64,000 nucleotides of DNA, from the NCBI RefSeq assembly GCF_004684095.1, contig NZ_SRII01000002.1:1-64000 (forward strand), read 5' to 3'. A model generated the notes under the pieces. That model was not told the DNA's origin and did not search any database. It saw only the letters and a program-made list of their open reading frames with translations. Shown piece after piece: positions 17,045-25,313 of the stretch. A program made the position numbers and the translations under genes. This DNA comes from Hymenobacter sp. UV11. Lineage in GTDB: Bacteria; Bacteroidota; Bacteroidia; Cytophagales; Hymenobacteraceae. How positions within the stretch are numbered: the stretch's first letter is position 1; each line of letters opens with the position of its first letter.

Positions 17045-18727
17045 CTACTGCGCGCTGCCCGCCACTTGCAGCGGCGGGGCGGCCACCTCCACGTTGGAAG
17101 TGCGCGGGAAGGCCAGGAAGTGCGTCACGCGCGGCGGCTCGGCGCCCTGGTGAAACCGCCGCACCTCGGCCTCCACCTGCTGGTCGTCGCGGGTGAAGCG
17201 GTGGTGCTGGCGCTCGTGTTCGGCCCAGGTGGCCACGTAAAAAAACTCGGTGAGGCGGCGGGGCTGGCTCACGTCGGTAAACACGCCGGCCCGCAGGGCA
17301 CCATCGCGCAGGCGCAGGCGCCTGAGCTGCTGCGCCGCCGCCTGAAAGGCCGGGTGGTCGGCTGGGTCCACGTCGTAGTCTATCATCACGATGACGGGGC
17401 CGTCTTCGGCCTCGATGGCCTCTTCGGAGGGGGGTAGGGGGTCGCTCCACGACTCGCCGGGGCTGAAGTCGAGGCCCTCGGGCTGGTGCATGGGGAAGGG
17501 CAGGGCCAGGGCCAGGCCGGCCAGCATCCAGCCCGCCGCCATCAGCAGCGCCAGCGTGAGGCTGGTGCGGTCGGCCAGCTCGCCCCACACAATGCTGCCC
17601 AGCGTCATGCCCGCCTGAAACACGAGCATATAAATGCTTACGGCCCGCGCCTGCACCCACTTGGGCACGTGCAGCTGCACGCTGGTGCTGAAGCTGGTCA
17701 TGACGATGAGCCAGGCCATGCCCGTCAGAAACATCACCGGAAATAACCAGTACTCGCTGGTAACCAGCGCCATGCTAAGGTTGGTGCCCACGAAGATAAA
17801 CGAGCCCAGCAGCACCCGGCGGTTCAGGTTGAGGCGGTGGCCGATGCGCCCGATGAGCAGCGCGCCCGTCACGGCGCCGGCCCCCACCCACGACAGCATC
17901 ACGGCGTAGGAGCCCGATTGCAGGTGTAGCCGCCGCGCCACCACCACGCTCAGCAGCGCCCACAGCGTGCTGGCCCCAAACGCAAACGCGAACGTGCGCA
18001 CCAGCACCGCCACCAGCGGCGGCGAGTACTGCACGTAGCGAATACCCGCCCGCAGCGCCCCCGAAAAGTTTTCGGCCGGCCCGCCCTCGGCCTGCGCCTC
18101 GCGCCGCCACCGGTACACCACCAGCCAGGTGCCCACAAACGACACGCCGTTTAGCACAAATACCCAGCCCGGCGAGTAGTAGGTAATGATAAGCCCGCCC
18201 AGTGCCGGCCCAATGGCGCGGGCAATGTTGTTGCTCACCCCATTGAGGGTAATGGCGAACGTCAGCACCGGCCGCGGCACCAGCTCGGTCGTCACCGTCT
18301 GCCAGATGGGCCCATTCAACGCCGAGCCCATGCCCAGCAAAAACGTGAAGCCCAGCACGTCAATCGCCCGAATGGGCCCAACAAACGTGTGCGGCCCCAG
18401 CAGCGTAAACGCGCCCAGCGCCAGCGCCACCACCGCCATAAAACCCTGCGTAAACAGCAGCAGCTTGCGCCGGTCGATGAGGTCGCCGATGGCGCCGGCC
18501 GGCATACTCAGCAAAAAGGCGGGCAGGCTGGTGGCCGTCTGCATGAGCGCCACCAGCAGGGCCGAGGTGGTAAGGGTGGTCACGAGCCACACGCCGGCCA
18601 CGTTCTGCATCCAGGTGCCCACGTTGCTCACGAGCGAGGCAATCCAGATGGCCCGAAACAGGGGGTAGATAAACGGGGTGCGTAGCCCCGGCCGGGGCTC
18701 AGCAGGGGTAGGAAGCGTGGAAGTCAT
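17045..18727 (-). CDS. MFS exporter with C-terminal ABM-like domain (MFS_3 type)
   Basis: A 560-residue protein. Residues 1-410 form a major facilitator with 10-12 helices; the N-terminal PLFRAIWIASLVSNVGTWMQ and the IGDLIDRRKLLL loop match the enterobactin-exporter-like MFS_3 group. After a linker, about residues 440-545 form a soluble alpha/beta domain (VIVMIDYDVDPADHPAFQ, FFYVATWAEHERQHHRFT) resembling the antibiotic-biosynthesis-monooxygenase fold, a known appendage in this family. Probable efflux of small molecules; the substrate cannot be inferred. Single gene between convergent and tandem neighbours. Confidence 0.85.
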   Translation of the reverse strand: MTSTLPTPAEPRPGLRTPFIYPLFRAIWIASLVSNVGTWMQNVAGVWLVTTLTTSALLVALMQTATSLPAFLLSMPAGAIGDLIDRRKLLLFTQGFMAVVALALGAFTLLGPHTFVGPIRAIDVLGFTFLLGMGSALNGPIWQTVTTELVPRPVLTFAITLNGVSNNIARAIGPALGGLIITYYSPGWVFVLNGVSFVGTWLVVYRWRREAQAEGGPAENFSGALRAGIRYVQYSPPLVAVLVRTFAFAFGASTLWALLSVVVARRLHLQSGSYAVMLSWVGAGAVTGALLIGRIGHRLNLNRRVLLGSFIFVGTNLSMALVTSEYWLFPVMFLTGMAWLIVMTSFSTSVQLHVPKWVQARAVSIYMLVFQAGMTLGSIVWGELADRTSLTLALLMAAGWMLAGLALALPFPMHQPEGLDFSPGESWSDPLPPSEEAIEAEDGPVIVMIDYDVDPADHPAFQAAAQQLRRLRLRDGALRAGVFTDVSQPRRLTEFFYVATWAEHERQHHRFTRDDQQVEAEVRRFHQGAEPPRVTHFLAFPRTSNVEVAAPPLQVAGSAQ

Positions 18728-18794
18728 GCACTAGGTATAAGCCAGTCAGGGCGTACGATGTTCGGCAGCACGTCGGCCAAAAGTGCGGCGCGGC

Positions 18795-19916
18795 TCATGC
18801 CCACTGCTTCAGGTATTGGTACACCTCGGGGTGGTGCAGCAGGCCGCCGTGGTGCTGCTGCCCAAAGCGGGCGGTGCGCACCGCCGTGCCGGGCGGCAGA
18901 GCCGTTTCGTCGTCAAAAAGCTGACCCCGGCCGCTGGCCGCCCCCACGATGCCATCGCCAAAATACTCGCGCACGGCCTGAGGCAGGCTGGCGCGCAGCC
19001 ACTCGCCCACCAGCACGTGGTAGCGCACGCCGGGCAGCAGCGGCACCAGCGTGCGGGGGCGGGGTAGGGCGGGGTCGTCGGGCTGCTGCCAGTCCTCATC
19101 CACCAGCAGCGCCTGGCCCAGGTCCTTGATGCCGTTGGAGCGCCGCGCAATAGCCTGGCTCAGAAAGCGCGTCGGAAACAGGTTGATGCGCTGCAAGAGC
19201 CGCTCCACCAGTAGCCCGTTCTGCTCCAGGTACGAGCCCTCGTGCGGCACGCCCAACAAAAACACCGACCGCACGTGCGCCAGCCAAGGCGCTTTCTCAG
19301 TGAGCAATGAGCAATGAGAAGTGAGCAATTTTTTGGTGGGCCGCTTACGCTTCGTGGGCACTTGTTCACTGCTCACTACTAACTGCTCACTGCCATAGTA
19401 GCCCGCCGAGCGAATAATAAGCCCGCCCATGCTGTGGCCCACCAGCACCAGCTCGCCCACCGCCAGGGGGTAGGCCTCAACCAGCTCGGTGAGCAGCTGG
19501 CTCAGGGCGCGGCCATTTTCGGAGATGTGCAGGCCCGAGTTGAAGCGCACGTAGAGCGGGCGGCAGCCGGCCTCGGCGGCCAGGCGCGGCCCGTAGCGCA
19601 GCGGCCCGCCGGCCTCGTCCTGGAAGCCGGTTTGCCAGATAAGCTCGTCGCCCATGAGGCCGTGCACGAACACCACCGTTTTCTGGCGCGCCTCGCTCAG
19701 GCCCAGCTCGGCCACCGGCACATCGTGGCCGCCCCGCCGAAAGCTCAGGGCAATGGTGCGCGGGTCGTGGCGGGCGGCCAGCTGGTCGCCGAGCGCGCCA
19801 TTGAGCACGGGCTGAAAAAAATGCTGGTGCGCCCGCCCCGCCTGGTACAGCAGCGTGGCCCCGCGCACGGGCAGCAAAGCCGTGCGGGCCAGGGTAGTAA
19901 GCGTGCGGCGCAGCAT
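18795..19916 (-). CDS. PGAP1/lipase-like alpha/beta hydrolase carrying an in-frame repeat insertion
   Basis: A 373-residue alpha/beta hydrolase. The oxyanion segment is VVFVHGLMGDELIW and the nucleophile elbow GHSMGG; FLLGVPHEGSYLEQNG follows. It probably acts on ester or amide bonds of lipids or other small substrates in the cytoplasm, since no signal peptide is evident. Between the nucleophile helix and the next strand, about 35 residues (including SEQLVVSSEQ and LLTSHCSLLT) are encoded by a degenerate, inverted copy of the 7-bp intergenic repeat (19299-19395). The ATG at 19914-19916 is directly preceded by CCCTACCCCCC. Confidence 0.8.
   Translation of the reverse strand: MLRRTLTTLARTALLPVRGATLLYQAGRAHQHFFQPVLNGALGDQLAARHDPRTIALSFRRGGHDVPVAELGLSEARQKTVVFVHGLMGDELIWQTGFQDEAGGPLRYGPRLAAEAGCRPLYVRFNSGLHISENGRALSQLLTELVEAYPLAVGELVLVGHSMGGLIIRSAGYYGSEQLVVSSEQVPTKRKRPTKKLLTSHCSLLTEKAPWLAHVRSVFLLGVPHEGSYLEQNGLLVERLLQRINLFPTRFLSQAIARRSNGIKDLGQALLVDEDWQQPDDPALPRPRTLVPLLPGVRYHVLVGEWLRASLPQAVREYFGDGIVGAASGRGQLFDDETALPPGTAVRTARFGQQHHGGLLHHPEVYQYLKQWA
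19299..19395. repeat. degenerate 7-bp repeat pair inside a coding region
   Basis: GTGAGCAATGAGCAATGAGA-like units on the left and TTCACTGCTCACTACTAACT-like units on the right face each other around a short spacer. They are the same sequence type as the intergenic CTCACTG arrays, here kept in frame within the alpha/beta hydrolase. Confidence 0.85.
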
Positions 19917-20112
19917 GGGGGGTAGGGAATTAATGACTACTGACAAGTGACTACTGACGAAGGCTTCTGCGTCTTCTTCGGGCTAAAAACCGCCTGGTTG
20001 GCATCGTGGCGCCCAGCAAGCCGCAGCAACTAGCCAAAGGCCCGGCCTATTTCCTCCAACGCAGGCAACTAAAATCTGGTTGATGCGTCCAACAGGTTTA
20101 GCGGCCGGGTCG

Positions 20113-20120
20113 CATCTTTG
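20113..20120 (+). promoter_or_regulatory. possible -7 box CATCTTTG
   Basis: One mismatch to TAnnTTTG, 25 bp before the lipoprotein ATG at 20146. Tentative. Confidence 0.35.
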
Positions 20121-20145
20121 CACCAGTCAATCCTCCGCCTATAGT

Positions 20146-20526
20146 ATGAAATTCTCTTTTCGCCCCGTTGTTGCCCTGTTGCTGATAAGCAGCTCCGCCA
20201 CCTTGCTCACCGCATGCGACTACAAATACAGCCCCGGCTACAACAAACAGTTTATCGCCGGCTTCAATAACCCCAAAGGCTACACCAACGCCGACATCAA
20301 CCGCGACAGCATCAACTACAAGCAAACCGTTACTAAGCCTATCGGCAAGGGCTCGGCCACGGCCATCAAAAACGGCAGCGTCGACGACCAGCTGAACTCG
20401 GCCCCGGCCGGCGACAACACTACCTCGCCCCAAACGGCCAGCGGCCAAATGGGCTCGACTGACCAAAACATGACGCCGTCGGCAACGCCGAAATCGAAGA
20501 AGAGAAGCGCCAGCAGCTCGATGTAA
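20146..20526 (+). CDS. small lipoprotein of unknown function
   Basis: A 126-residue protein with a lipoprotein signal (MKFSFRPVVALLLISSSATL then LTACDYK, acylated Cys at about residue 25). The mature part is hydrophilic and rich in Asn, Ser, Thr and Gly, with a basic end (PKSKKRSASSSM). The Asp after the cysteine does not imply inner-membrane retention in Bacteroidota. No known domain. The early mature part YSPGYNKQFIAGFNNPKGY is probably the only ordered piece. The ATG at 20146 begins the leader. A hairpin follows the stop. Confidence 0.75.
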   Translation: MKFSFRPVVALLLISSSATLLTACDYKYSPGYNKQFIAGFNNPKGYTNADINRDSINYKQTVTKPIGKGSATAIKNGSVDDQLNSAPAGDNTTSPQTASGQMGSTDQNMTPSATPKSKKRSASSSM

Positions 20527-20560
20527 AAGCTGCACCCGGCCCCGGCCGGGGCTGGTTCCT

Positions 20561-20593
20561 CGAAGCCCGCTACCCCCTCGGTAGCGGGCTTCG
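20561..20593. terminator. hairpin between convergent genes
   Basis: A 13-bp stem (CGAAGCCCGCTAC and complement) with a 7-base loop lies between the lipoprotein gene and the flavin reductase gene. No T-run follows, so it may be a transcript-end or stability hairpin rather than a classic terminator. Confidence 0.6.
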
Positions 20594-20612
20594 TGCGTTG
20601 AAAACGCCTTTG

Positions 20613-21245
20613 CTACCGCAGCGGCTCCGGAAACTGCCCCGGCCGGGCGTAGCCGTAGCGCACGGGCGCCAGCACCTGGTGGTAGCCATCGAGGCCCGAA
20701 ATGGCGGCCGTGTCGGCGGCGGCCAGGTCGAGGGTGCCGTCGGGGCGCAGGGCTTCGGGGCGCAGGTACACGTGCTCCACGGTGCCCACCAGCAGCACCG
20801 TGCCGTTGAAAATAGCGTGCTCCTCCTTCAGCCGCATCCCAATGCTGAGCGCACTCTCGGCCACGTAGGGCGCCGCGAAGCCATCGCGCAGCTCGGCCGT
20901 GAAGCCGCAAGCGTCAAACTCGGACTCGTCCTCAAAATTGGCCGAGGTGTAGTGAGCGTGGGCCACCAGCGGCATTGGCACCTGGTTGAGGGTGTAGCAG
21001 CCACCGTTATCCTTGATATTCTGGTAGGTGTGGCGCGGCACGGTGGTGGGGCGCGTCACCATGCCCAGCACCGCCGGGTCGGAGCCCAGGTGCAGCACCG
21101 AGCTAAAAATGGCCAGGTTGGTGCGGCCACCGGGCGCGGCTGTGCCCACCAGGTTGGCCGGCTTGTAGCCCGGCAGGCCATTTACGAAGTTGAGGCGGTA
21201 GACCTTTTCAAAAGCCGTAATGTCGGCGGCGGTGATGTGCTGCAT
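20613..21245 (-). CDS. flavin reductase family (FMN-binding split barrel) protein
   Basis: A 210-residue protein of the flavin reductase-like domain family. NLVGTAAPGGRTNLAIFSSV, VLGMVTRPTTVPRHTYQNI and GGCYTLNQVP match the flavin-binding split barrel. Members reduce FMN with NAD(P)H for partner monooxygenases or act as FMN-binding oxidoreductases. No monooxygenase partner is adjacent. It begins at the ATG at 21243-21245, about 90 bp from the creatininase gene on the same strand. Confidence 0.85.
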   Translation of the reverse strand: MQHITAADITAFEKVYRLNFVNGLPGYKPANLVGTAAPGGRTNLAIFSSVLHLGSDPAVLGMVTRPTTVPRHTYQNIKDNGGCYTLNQVPMPLVAHAHYTSANFEDESEFDACGFTAELRDGFAAPYVAESALSIGMRLKEEHAIFNGTVLLVGTVEHVYLRPEALRPDGTLDLAAADTAAISGLDGYHQVLAPVRYGYARPGQFPEPLR

Positions 21246-21338
21246 CTTTTTGGGTTCCTGGTTGCGAGTTCTTAGTTTGAACCGGACTGGTCAACCCTAG
21301 TTCAAATCAATAACTGGAAACCAAGAATCAGGAACTTA

Positions 21339-22103
21339 TTATTCATATAAATCCTGCGGGTCGGCAGCGGCTAATTCTACTAGAAACTTACTCAGCTCGG
21401 TCGTAACGGCGCGCAGAAAATCTGCGCCTTTTTCGGCCGTGGACGCCGCCGGGTCGCCTACCCCCGTGTCGGCCGTTACCTGGCTCCACTCGCGCTGCGC
21501 CCAGGCCCATTCGCGCAGGGCCCGAATGCGAAATTGCTTGCTGGCACCCGAGCCCGCTTCGGATAATGGCCGCACTAGGTCGGGCGCAATGTGGAGCATC
21601 ATGCTCGTTTCCATTTCGTCGGCGTGGTCGCCGGGCGCGTCAAAAAACTGGCTGCGGTCCACGATGCGAAACAACGTAGCTGTGCTCAAAAAAACAGTCG
21701 GGAATTCGGCTTGCAACTCGCGCAAATGTTGGCGAAAGTCATTGCCTCCGTGGCCGTTTAGCAGCATCAGCTTCGGAATACCCTGCCGCGCCAGCACTCG
21801 CACCACATCGCGCAGAATGGCCAGTTGCGTGCTAGGATTTAGGTTGATATCCAATGTAATATCGAGCTGACCGGTATTTACACCAAATGGGATAGTGGGC
21901 ACCACCACCACTTTGGCCCCCTGCTCCCAGGCCAGGCGGGCCGCCTCGGCCGCCACGTAGTCGCACTGGTAGTTGTCGGTGCCGTAGGGCAAGTGGTAAT
22001 TGTGGGCCTCGGTGGCGCCCCAGGGCAAAATAACTACCTCAAAGGCGGCCGCTTTCACAGCTTGCCAAGTAGTTTCGGCGAGAATATAGGGACGAGCGGG
22101 CAT
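21339..22103 (-). CDS. creatininase family metal-dependent amidohydrolase
   Basis: A 254-residue protein with the creatininase metal-site motifs: WGATEAHNYHLPYGTD (Glu, His and Asp ligands), LNGHGGND and GDHADEMETSMM. Family members hydrolyse creatinine, formamidopyrimidine derivatives or cofactor-related amides, so the substrate here is open. Length is typical. A tandem arrangement with the flavin reductase downstream and the peptide transporter upstream on the same strand is suggestive but not proof of a shared pathway. Confidence 0.87.
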   Translation of the reverse strand: MPARPYILAETTWQAVKAAAFEVVILPWGATEAHNYHLPYGTDNYQCDYVAAEAARLAWEQGAKVVVVPTIPFGVNTGQLDITLDINLNPSTQLAILRDVVRVLARQGIPKLMLLNGHGGNDFRQHLRELQAEFPTVFLSTATLFRIVDRSQFFDAPGDHADEMETSMMLHIAPDLVRPLSEAGSGASKQFRIRALREWAWAQREWSQVTADTGVGDPAASTAEKGADFLRAVTTELSKFLVELAAADPQDLYE

Positions 22104-22132
22104 AGGGAGAAGAAAGGTGAAATGAAGCGGCC

Positions 22133-23509
22133 TTACTCCGCCAACGGCTCCAGCGGCGGGGGTAGGGCCCCCACGTAGGTCTTCTGGGTGAGCCGCGTCG
22201 CTATCAGCAAAAACAGCGTGAAGTTCACGGCCATCAAGCCCACAAAAAACCAGTAGTAATTAGCGCCCTGAAACCGGGCAAAAAAGCCGCCCCGCGCAAT
22301 GCTGGCATTCATAATGGCCAAGAAATAATTGCCGCCCGCAATGGTGAGCAGCCACAGCGAGGTCGTGAGGCTCTTGAGCGTCGGCGGCGCGTAGGTGTAA
22401 GCATATTCGAGGCCCGTCACGGCTACCATGAGCGTGCCGCCGGCCACCACGAAGTAGGCCAGCACCTGCCACCACACCGAGGGGCTACCCCCCGTATCGA
22501 GGCCGTGCTGCACGCCGGCAATGATGCACATGGCCAGCGCCACCAGCACCATCCCGAATCCCATGCGCCGCAGCGGCGTGGCCCGGATGCCGCGCCGCGC
22601 CAGCGCCGGATAAATGCGGTACGTGAGCAGCGGATTGAGCCCAATGCCGAACACAATGCCCAGAATCTGGAGCTGCTCGGGCAGTGGGGCGTAGCCGGGC
22701 CACAGGTGCCGGTCGAGGTGCGCCGCCTGCAGCACCCACTCCGACTCGCTCTGGTTGTACAGCGCCCACAGCACCGGAATAAACAGGAAAATGACGCCCA
22801 CTCGGCGTAGTGCCGCCCGGCTCTCGCCCGGCCCCAGCGCGTGGCGCAGGCCGGCGCGCAGGCCCGTGGTAGGCACCCGCACGTAGTGCCGCCGCCCAAG
22901 CCAGAAGGTGAGCGCCGCCGCGCCCATCAGCAGGCCTGGCACACCAAAGGCCCAGGCCGCCCCCGCGTAGGCGTACAGCTCCGGGATGAGCGCCGTGGAC
23001 ACCGCCGCCCCCGCATCAATAGCCAGCTGAAACCACCCGTAGGCCTTGGGCAGCAGGTGGGCATTGCGCTGGTCGAACTGGTCGCCGAGGTTGGCCGTGA
23101 CGCTCGACTTGATGCCGCCCATGCCAATGGCAATCACAATGAGCCCCGCCTGGAAGCCCGCCAGGTCGTCGGTGTAAGCCGCCAGCAGCGCGTGCCCCAG
23201 GCAGTAGAAGATTGACAGATAGAGGATAACGCGGTACTTACCCAGCACCCAGTCGGCCAGTAGCGCGCCCACCACCGGCAGCGCGTAGCCCAGCGCCGCA
23301 AACGAGTGCACGAAGTCATTGGCCCGCGCCTCGGCCGCCGCCGTGAGCGCCGCGCTGTGCGTAGGATTGAAAAACTGCGCCACCAGAAATGTGGGCAGGA
23401 TGGCCCGCATGCCGTAGTAGCTGAAGCGCTCGGCCACCTCGTTGCCGATAATGAAGGGCACCGCGCGCGGAAAGCGAGCGGCTTCGGCCGGTGGGGGGTG
23501 GGTAGGCAC
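22133..23509 (-). CDS. POT/PTR family proton-coupled oligopeptide transporter
   Basis: A 458-residue transporter with about 12-14 helices. The N-terminal NEVAERFSYYGMRAILPTFL carries the family ExxERFxYYG signature used for proton coupling. It imports di- and tripeptides across the inner membrane. The start is GTG at 23507-23509; no ATG lies in a suitable place upstream. The gene ends 29 bp upstream of the creatininase start, close enough for co-transcription. Confidence 0.88.
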   Translation of the reverse strand: MPTHPPPAEAARFPRAVPFIIGNEVAERFSYYGMRAILPTFLVAQFFNPTHSAALTAAAEARANDFVHSFAALGYALPVVGALLADWVLGKYRVILYLSIFYCLGHALLAAYTDDLAGFQAGLIVIAIGMGGIKSSVTANLGDQFDQRNAHLLPKAYGWFQLAIDAGAAVSTALIPELYAYAGAAWAFGVPGLLMGAAALTFWLGRRHYVRVPTTGLRAGLRHALGPGESRAALRRVGVIFLFIPVLWALYNQSESEWVLQAAHLDRHLWPGYAPLPEQLQILGIVFGIGLNPLLTYRIYPALARRGIRATPLRRMGFGMVLVALAMCIIAGVQHGLDTGGSPSVWWQVLAYFVVAGGTLMVAVTGLEYAYTYAPPTLKSLTTSLWLLTIAGGNYFLAIMNASIARGGFFARFQGANYYWFFVGLMAVNFTLFLLIATRLTQKTYVGALPPPLEPLAE

Positions 23510-23554
23510 GGATTTCAGGGAGCAGTGAGCGGTGAATAGTGAGTTAGGACTTGT

Positions 23555-23646
23555 TTGTCATTGCGAGCGCAGCGCGGCAATCGCACCAGAACGAGTCGTT
23601 CGGGTATCGTTCTGGTGCGATTGCCGCGCTGCGCTCGCAATGACAA
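23555..23646. repeat. intergenic palindrome, GTCATTGCGAGCGCAGC family, 40-bp arms
   Basis: Perfect arms 23555-23594 and 23607-23646 around a 12-bp loop. Close relatives are at 31443-31556 and 57058-57159, with partial copies at 2650 and 42808. Just to the left (23518-23544) are three degenerate units of the 7-bp repeat. Confidence 0.95.
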
Positions 23647-23718
23647 ATGCTTTTGCGTAAGTTCCAGGAGTAAAAGAACGTCCTGCTGAGCAAAGCAAAG
23701 CAGGATGCTTTTTCAAAG

Positions 23719-24138
23719 CTAGTTACTCCTTGTTTCTACCACTGCCAACGGGTCGAGGCACAGGCGGTTGCGCTGCAGGTGCAGCACCAGCGTGATGATG
23801 TAGAGGCCGTAGAGCAACTGGTCGCCCACCAGGCTCCACTTCTCCAGCAGGCTGCTGCCGAATACCAGACTCATTATCACCAGCATGGCGGCCACCAGCG
23901 CCGGGCGCGTCCACAGGCCCAGCAGCAGCAGCAGGCCAATGGCGCCCTCCGCGAAGGGTAGGGCGTGGGCGTAGGCGCTCACCAGGGCCGGCGGCAGCGG
24001 GGCGGCGGCAAATTCTTTCTCGACGCCGGCGCTGAAAACGCTGAGCTTGGGAATGCGCACCAGGCCGTGCATCAGGAAGTTGAGGCCGAGCAGCAGGCGG
24101 CCCAGCACAAAGGCCAGTTCGAAGTTGTTGAGTTTCAT
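23719..24138 (-). CDS. DoxX family membrane protein
   Basis: A 139-residue protein with four hydrophobic helices. FVLGRLLLGLNFLMHGLVRI and ALPFAEGAIGLLLLLGLWTR match the DoxX family, small inner-membrane proteins associated with quinone or thiol redox functions. The ATG at 24136-24138 is preferred over the in-frame TTG six bases upstream. No partner gene is adjacent; the divergent neighbour is an SMP-30-like protein. Confidence 0.85.
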   Translation of the reverse strand: MKLNNFELAFVLGRLLLGLNFLMHGLVRIPKLSVFSAGVEKEFAAAPLPPALVSAYAHALPFAEGAIGLLLLLGLWTRPALVAAMLVIMSLVFGSSLLEKWSLVGDQLLYGLYIITLVLHLQRNRLCLDPLAVVETRSN

Positions 24139-24280
24139 AAGCAAAGGCGGGCCGCATCTTTGCGGCGGCGACGGAGTAGGGTTAGCCTACGTATTCGCCT
24201 TTTGCGGCCGTATGGTTCAGCTGCGCGCCGTGATTATGCTCCGTAAGCCGTTGTCAGTCTTTATTCCCACCTGAGCTTTT

Positions 24281-25225
24281 ATGAGATTTCGCCCTTTCCT
24301 GACCTCCTTTTGCGTGGCGCTTAGCCTGCTGCCCGGCGCGGCCAGCGCCCAGGCCCCTACCCCCCCCGCCGCGGCCGATGCGCCGCTATCGGCGGCCGGG
24401 CAGGCGCTGTTTGCGGGGGCGCCTACCCCCCACCTGGTGGCCAAGCAGTTCAGCTTCACCGAGGGGCCGGCCGTGGACCGGCGGGGCAACATCTACTTCA
24501 CCGACCAGCCCAACGACAAAATCTGGAAATACGACCTCGCCGGCAAGCTGAGCGTGTTTCTGAGCCCCGCCGGGCGGTCCAACGGCCTGTACTTCGACAA
24601 AAAAGGCAACCTCATTGCCTGCGCCGACGGCCAGAACCAGCTCTGGTCCATCAGCCCCAGCGGCCAGGAAAAAGTGCTGGTTGATAAGGTGAACGGCCAG
24701 CGCCTGAACGGCCCCAACGACGTGTGGGTCAGCCCCCAGGGCGGCCTCTATTTCACCGACCCCTACTACAAGCGCGACTACTGGCCCGCCGACCGCACCG
24801 GCCCCACCGAGCAGTACGTGTACTACCTGGCGCCCGGCGCCGCGCAGCCCGTGGCCGTGGACAAAACCCTGCGCCAGCCCAACGGCATCATCGGCTCGCC
24901 CGATGGCAAGCTGCTCTACGTGGCCGACATCGGGGCCGGCAAAACTTACCGCTACCGCCTCGGGTCGAAGGGAGAATTAATTGATAAGCAAGTATTTGTA
25001 GAGATGGGTTCCGATGGCATGACGCTCGACGAGCGCGGCAACGTGTACCTCACCGGCCAGGGCGTAACCATCTTCAGCCCCACTGGCGAGCGGCTGGCGC
25101 ACCTGCCCGTGCCCGCCGCCTGGACGGCCAATATCTGCTTCGGCGGCGCCGATATGCGCACGCTCTTCATCACGGCCTCGGAGGCCGTGTTCACGGTGCC
25201 CATGCGCGTGCGCGGCGTGCGGTAG
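24281..25225 (+). CDS. secreted SMP-30/gluconolactonase/LRE family protein
   Basis: A 314-residue protein with a signal peptide (MRFRPFLTSFCVALSLLPGA) and a six-bladed beta-propeller of the SMP-30 group. GNIYFTDQPNDKIWKYD, NGLYFDKKGNLIACADG and LNGPNDVWVSPQGGLYFTDP carry the acidic and Asn residues that bind the divalent metal. It probably opens a sugar lactone in the periplasm. The following gene, a secreted sugar-dehydrogenase-like protein, would make lactones from sugars, so the two may act in sequence. That link is inference. Confidence 0.85.
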   Translation: MRFRPFLTSFCVALSLLPGAASAQAPTPPAAADAPLSAAGQALFAGAPTPHLVAKQFSFTEGPAVDRRGNIYFTDQPNDKIWKYDLAGKLSVFLSPAGRSNGLYFDKKGNLIACADGQNQLWSISPSGQEKVLVDKVNGQRLNGPNDVWVSPQGGLYFTDPYYKRDYWPADRTGPTEQYVYYLAPGAAQPVAVDKTLRQPNGIIGSPDGKLLYVADIGAGKTYRYRLGSKGELIDKQVFVEMGSDGMTLDERGNVYLTGQGVTIFSPTGERLAHLPVPAAWTANICFGGADMRTLFITASEAVFTVPMRVRGVR

Positions 25226-25313
25226 GGGTAGGGCGGGCGGCGCAAACCATCAGCCTTGAAAATCAGTAGGTAGGGAATAATCCAGTATTCAATTCACGTA
25301 TCGCCGCTAGCTT

